From Acidobacteriota bacterium (GTDB lineage Bacteria > Acidobacteriota > Terriglobia > Acidiferrales > UBA7541): 64,000 nucleotides of DNA. The notes under the pieces are model-generated. The model made no database searches. It was given only the letters and a program-made list of their open reading frames with translations, and was not told where the DNA came from. The stretch covers positions 30,838 to 94,837 of the forward strand of contig JABCZG010000019.1 in assembly GCA_013289835.1 (NCBI GenBank), read 5' to 3'. Positions 63,766-64,000 of the stretch are shown one piece after another. Positions within the stretch are counted from its first letter, which is position 1, and each line of letters begins with the position of its first letter. The translations under genes were made by a program, and so were the position numbers.

Positions 63766-64000
63766 CTACCTCCTCCCGGCGGGAGCAAGACGTGCGGCCA
63801 CGTTTTCGCTACCACGGGTTTTGTTGCCGGCTGCGGGTCCGGTGCCTGCCGCCACGCCCTGGCCGCGCCAACGATTCCAGGCGACCACGAGCGGAGCAGC
63901 GATACCAAAACTGGAGTACGTTCCTACCACAATCCCCACCACCAGAGCAAAGGAGAAAGCACGAAGCACCTGGCCGCCCATCAGGAACAGGACGAGCACG
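63766..64000 (-). CDS. secF: Protein translocase subunit SecF (C-terminal fragment)
   Basis: Seventy-seven or more codons of a membrane protein that runs off the right edge. The stretch 'GGQVLRAFSFALVVGIVVGTYSSFGIAAPLVVAWN' is the last transmembrane part of SecF, which with SecD uses the proton-motive force to pull exported proteins. A disordered tail (from about residue 40 of this fragment) follows. The stop is at 63766, five bp before tonB starts, so tonB may be cotranscribed with secDF. Confidence 0.85.
   Translation of the reverse strand, partial: VLVLFLMGGQVLRAFSFALVVGIVVGTYSSFGIAAPLVVAWNRWRGQGVAAGTGPAAGNKTRGSENVAARLAPAGRR

Overview
The window looks like chromosomal DNA of an Acidobacteriota (Acidobacteria) bacterium. 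GC is high by eye. The gene set fits that phylum: large secreted peptidases (a tricorn homologue and a prolyl oligopeptidase), a TIGR03118-type secreted protein, a carboxypeptidase-regulatory-like domain of the 'GTVTDPSGAAVANATV' kind, an ExbB/ExbD/TonB cluster with several ExbD copies, and a radical SAM protein related to the enzymes that make membrane-spanning lipids. The assignment rests on gene content only. No rRNA, tRNA, CRISPR array or insertion sequence was seen.

Layout. 1-8.3 kb (mostly minus): start of an M28-type peptidase, mutM, tricorn protease, a cyclase-family hydrolase, an EVE protein, a Rieske ferredoxin, an isolated nuoB and an SDR. 8.5-15.6 kb: collagen-like lipoprotein, adenosine deaminase, a SpoIIE-type phosphatase, a REC-GGDEF regulator, and a thiC operon with an ACP-like membrane protein and a methyltransferase. 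16-19.4 kb: a small secreted protein, recQ and a PIN-toxin/antitoxin pair. 19.6-29.4 kb: TIGR03118 protein, metallophosphoesterase, DinB, a DUF255 thioredoxin-like protein, DUF2203, moaA with a strongly structured RNA upstream, a saccharopine-dehydrogenase-like protein and DUF1326. 29.5-41.5 kb: cstA with its small YbdD-type partner, a penicillin-binding-like hydrolase, an FMN oxidase, DUF2461, prolyl oligopeptidase, PNPOx-like protein, esterase, LysE exporter and map. 41.5-47.1 kb: FmdB zinc ribbon, hicBA, the Tes/MJ0619-like radical SAM enzyme and two poorly known proteins. 47.2-53.3 kb: one 2,040-residue alpha-2-macroglobulin-like protein. 53.5-59.7 kb: ridA, a repeat lipoprotein, the (p)ppGpp synthetase/hydrolase, a GlxA-type regulator divergent from a small monooxygenase, a frameshifted HigA-like antitoxin and a second hicAB. 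59.7-64 kb: TPR lipoprotein, three exbD, exbB, tonB and the 3' end of secF.

How the parts relate. The ExbB/ExbD/TonB genes form one energy-transduction operon. The antitoxin genes at 19.4 kb and 42.5 kb each have a sigma70-like promoter whose -10 box lies 6-7 nt before the ATG, so both transcripts are predicted to be leaderless. The best leads are: (1) the macroglobulin, which carries three internal repeats resembling the 'DPWG' region of type II secretion pseudopilins plus a carboxypeptidase-regulatory domain; (2) the candidate membrane-spanning-lipid radical SAM enzyme; (3) the unidentified RNA upstream of moaA; and (4) the leaderless toxin-antitoxin promoters.

Start codons were chosen from Shine-Dalgarno sites and protein-family alignment from memory. 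Family names are recognised by eye and no database was searched.
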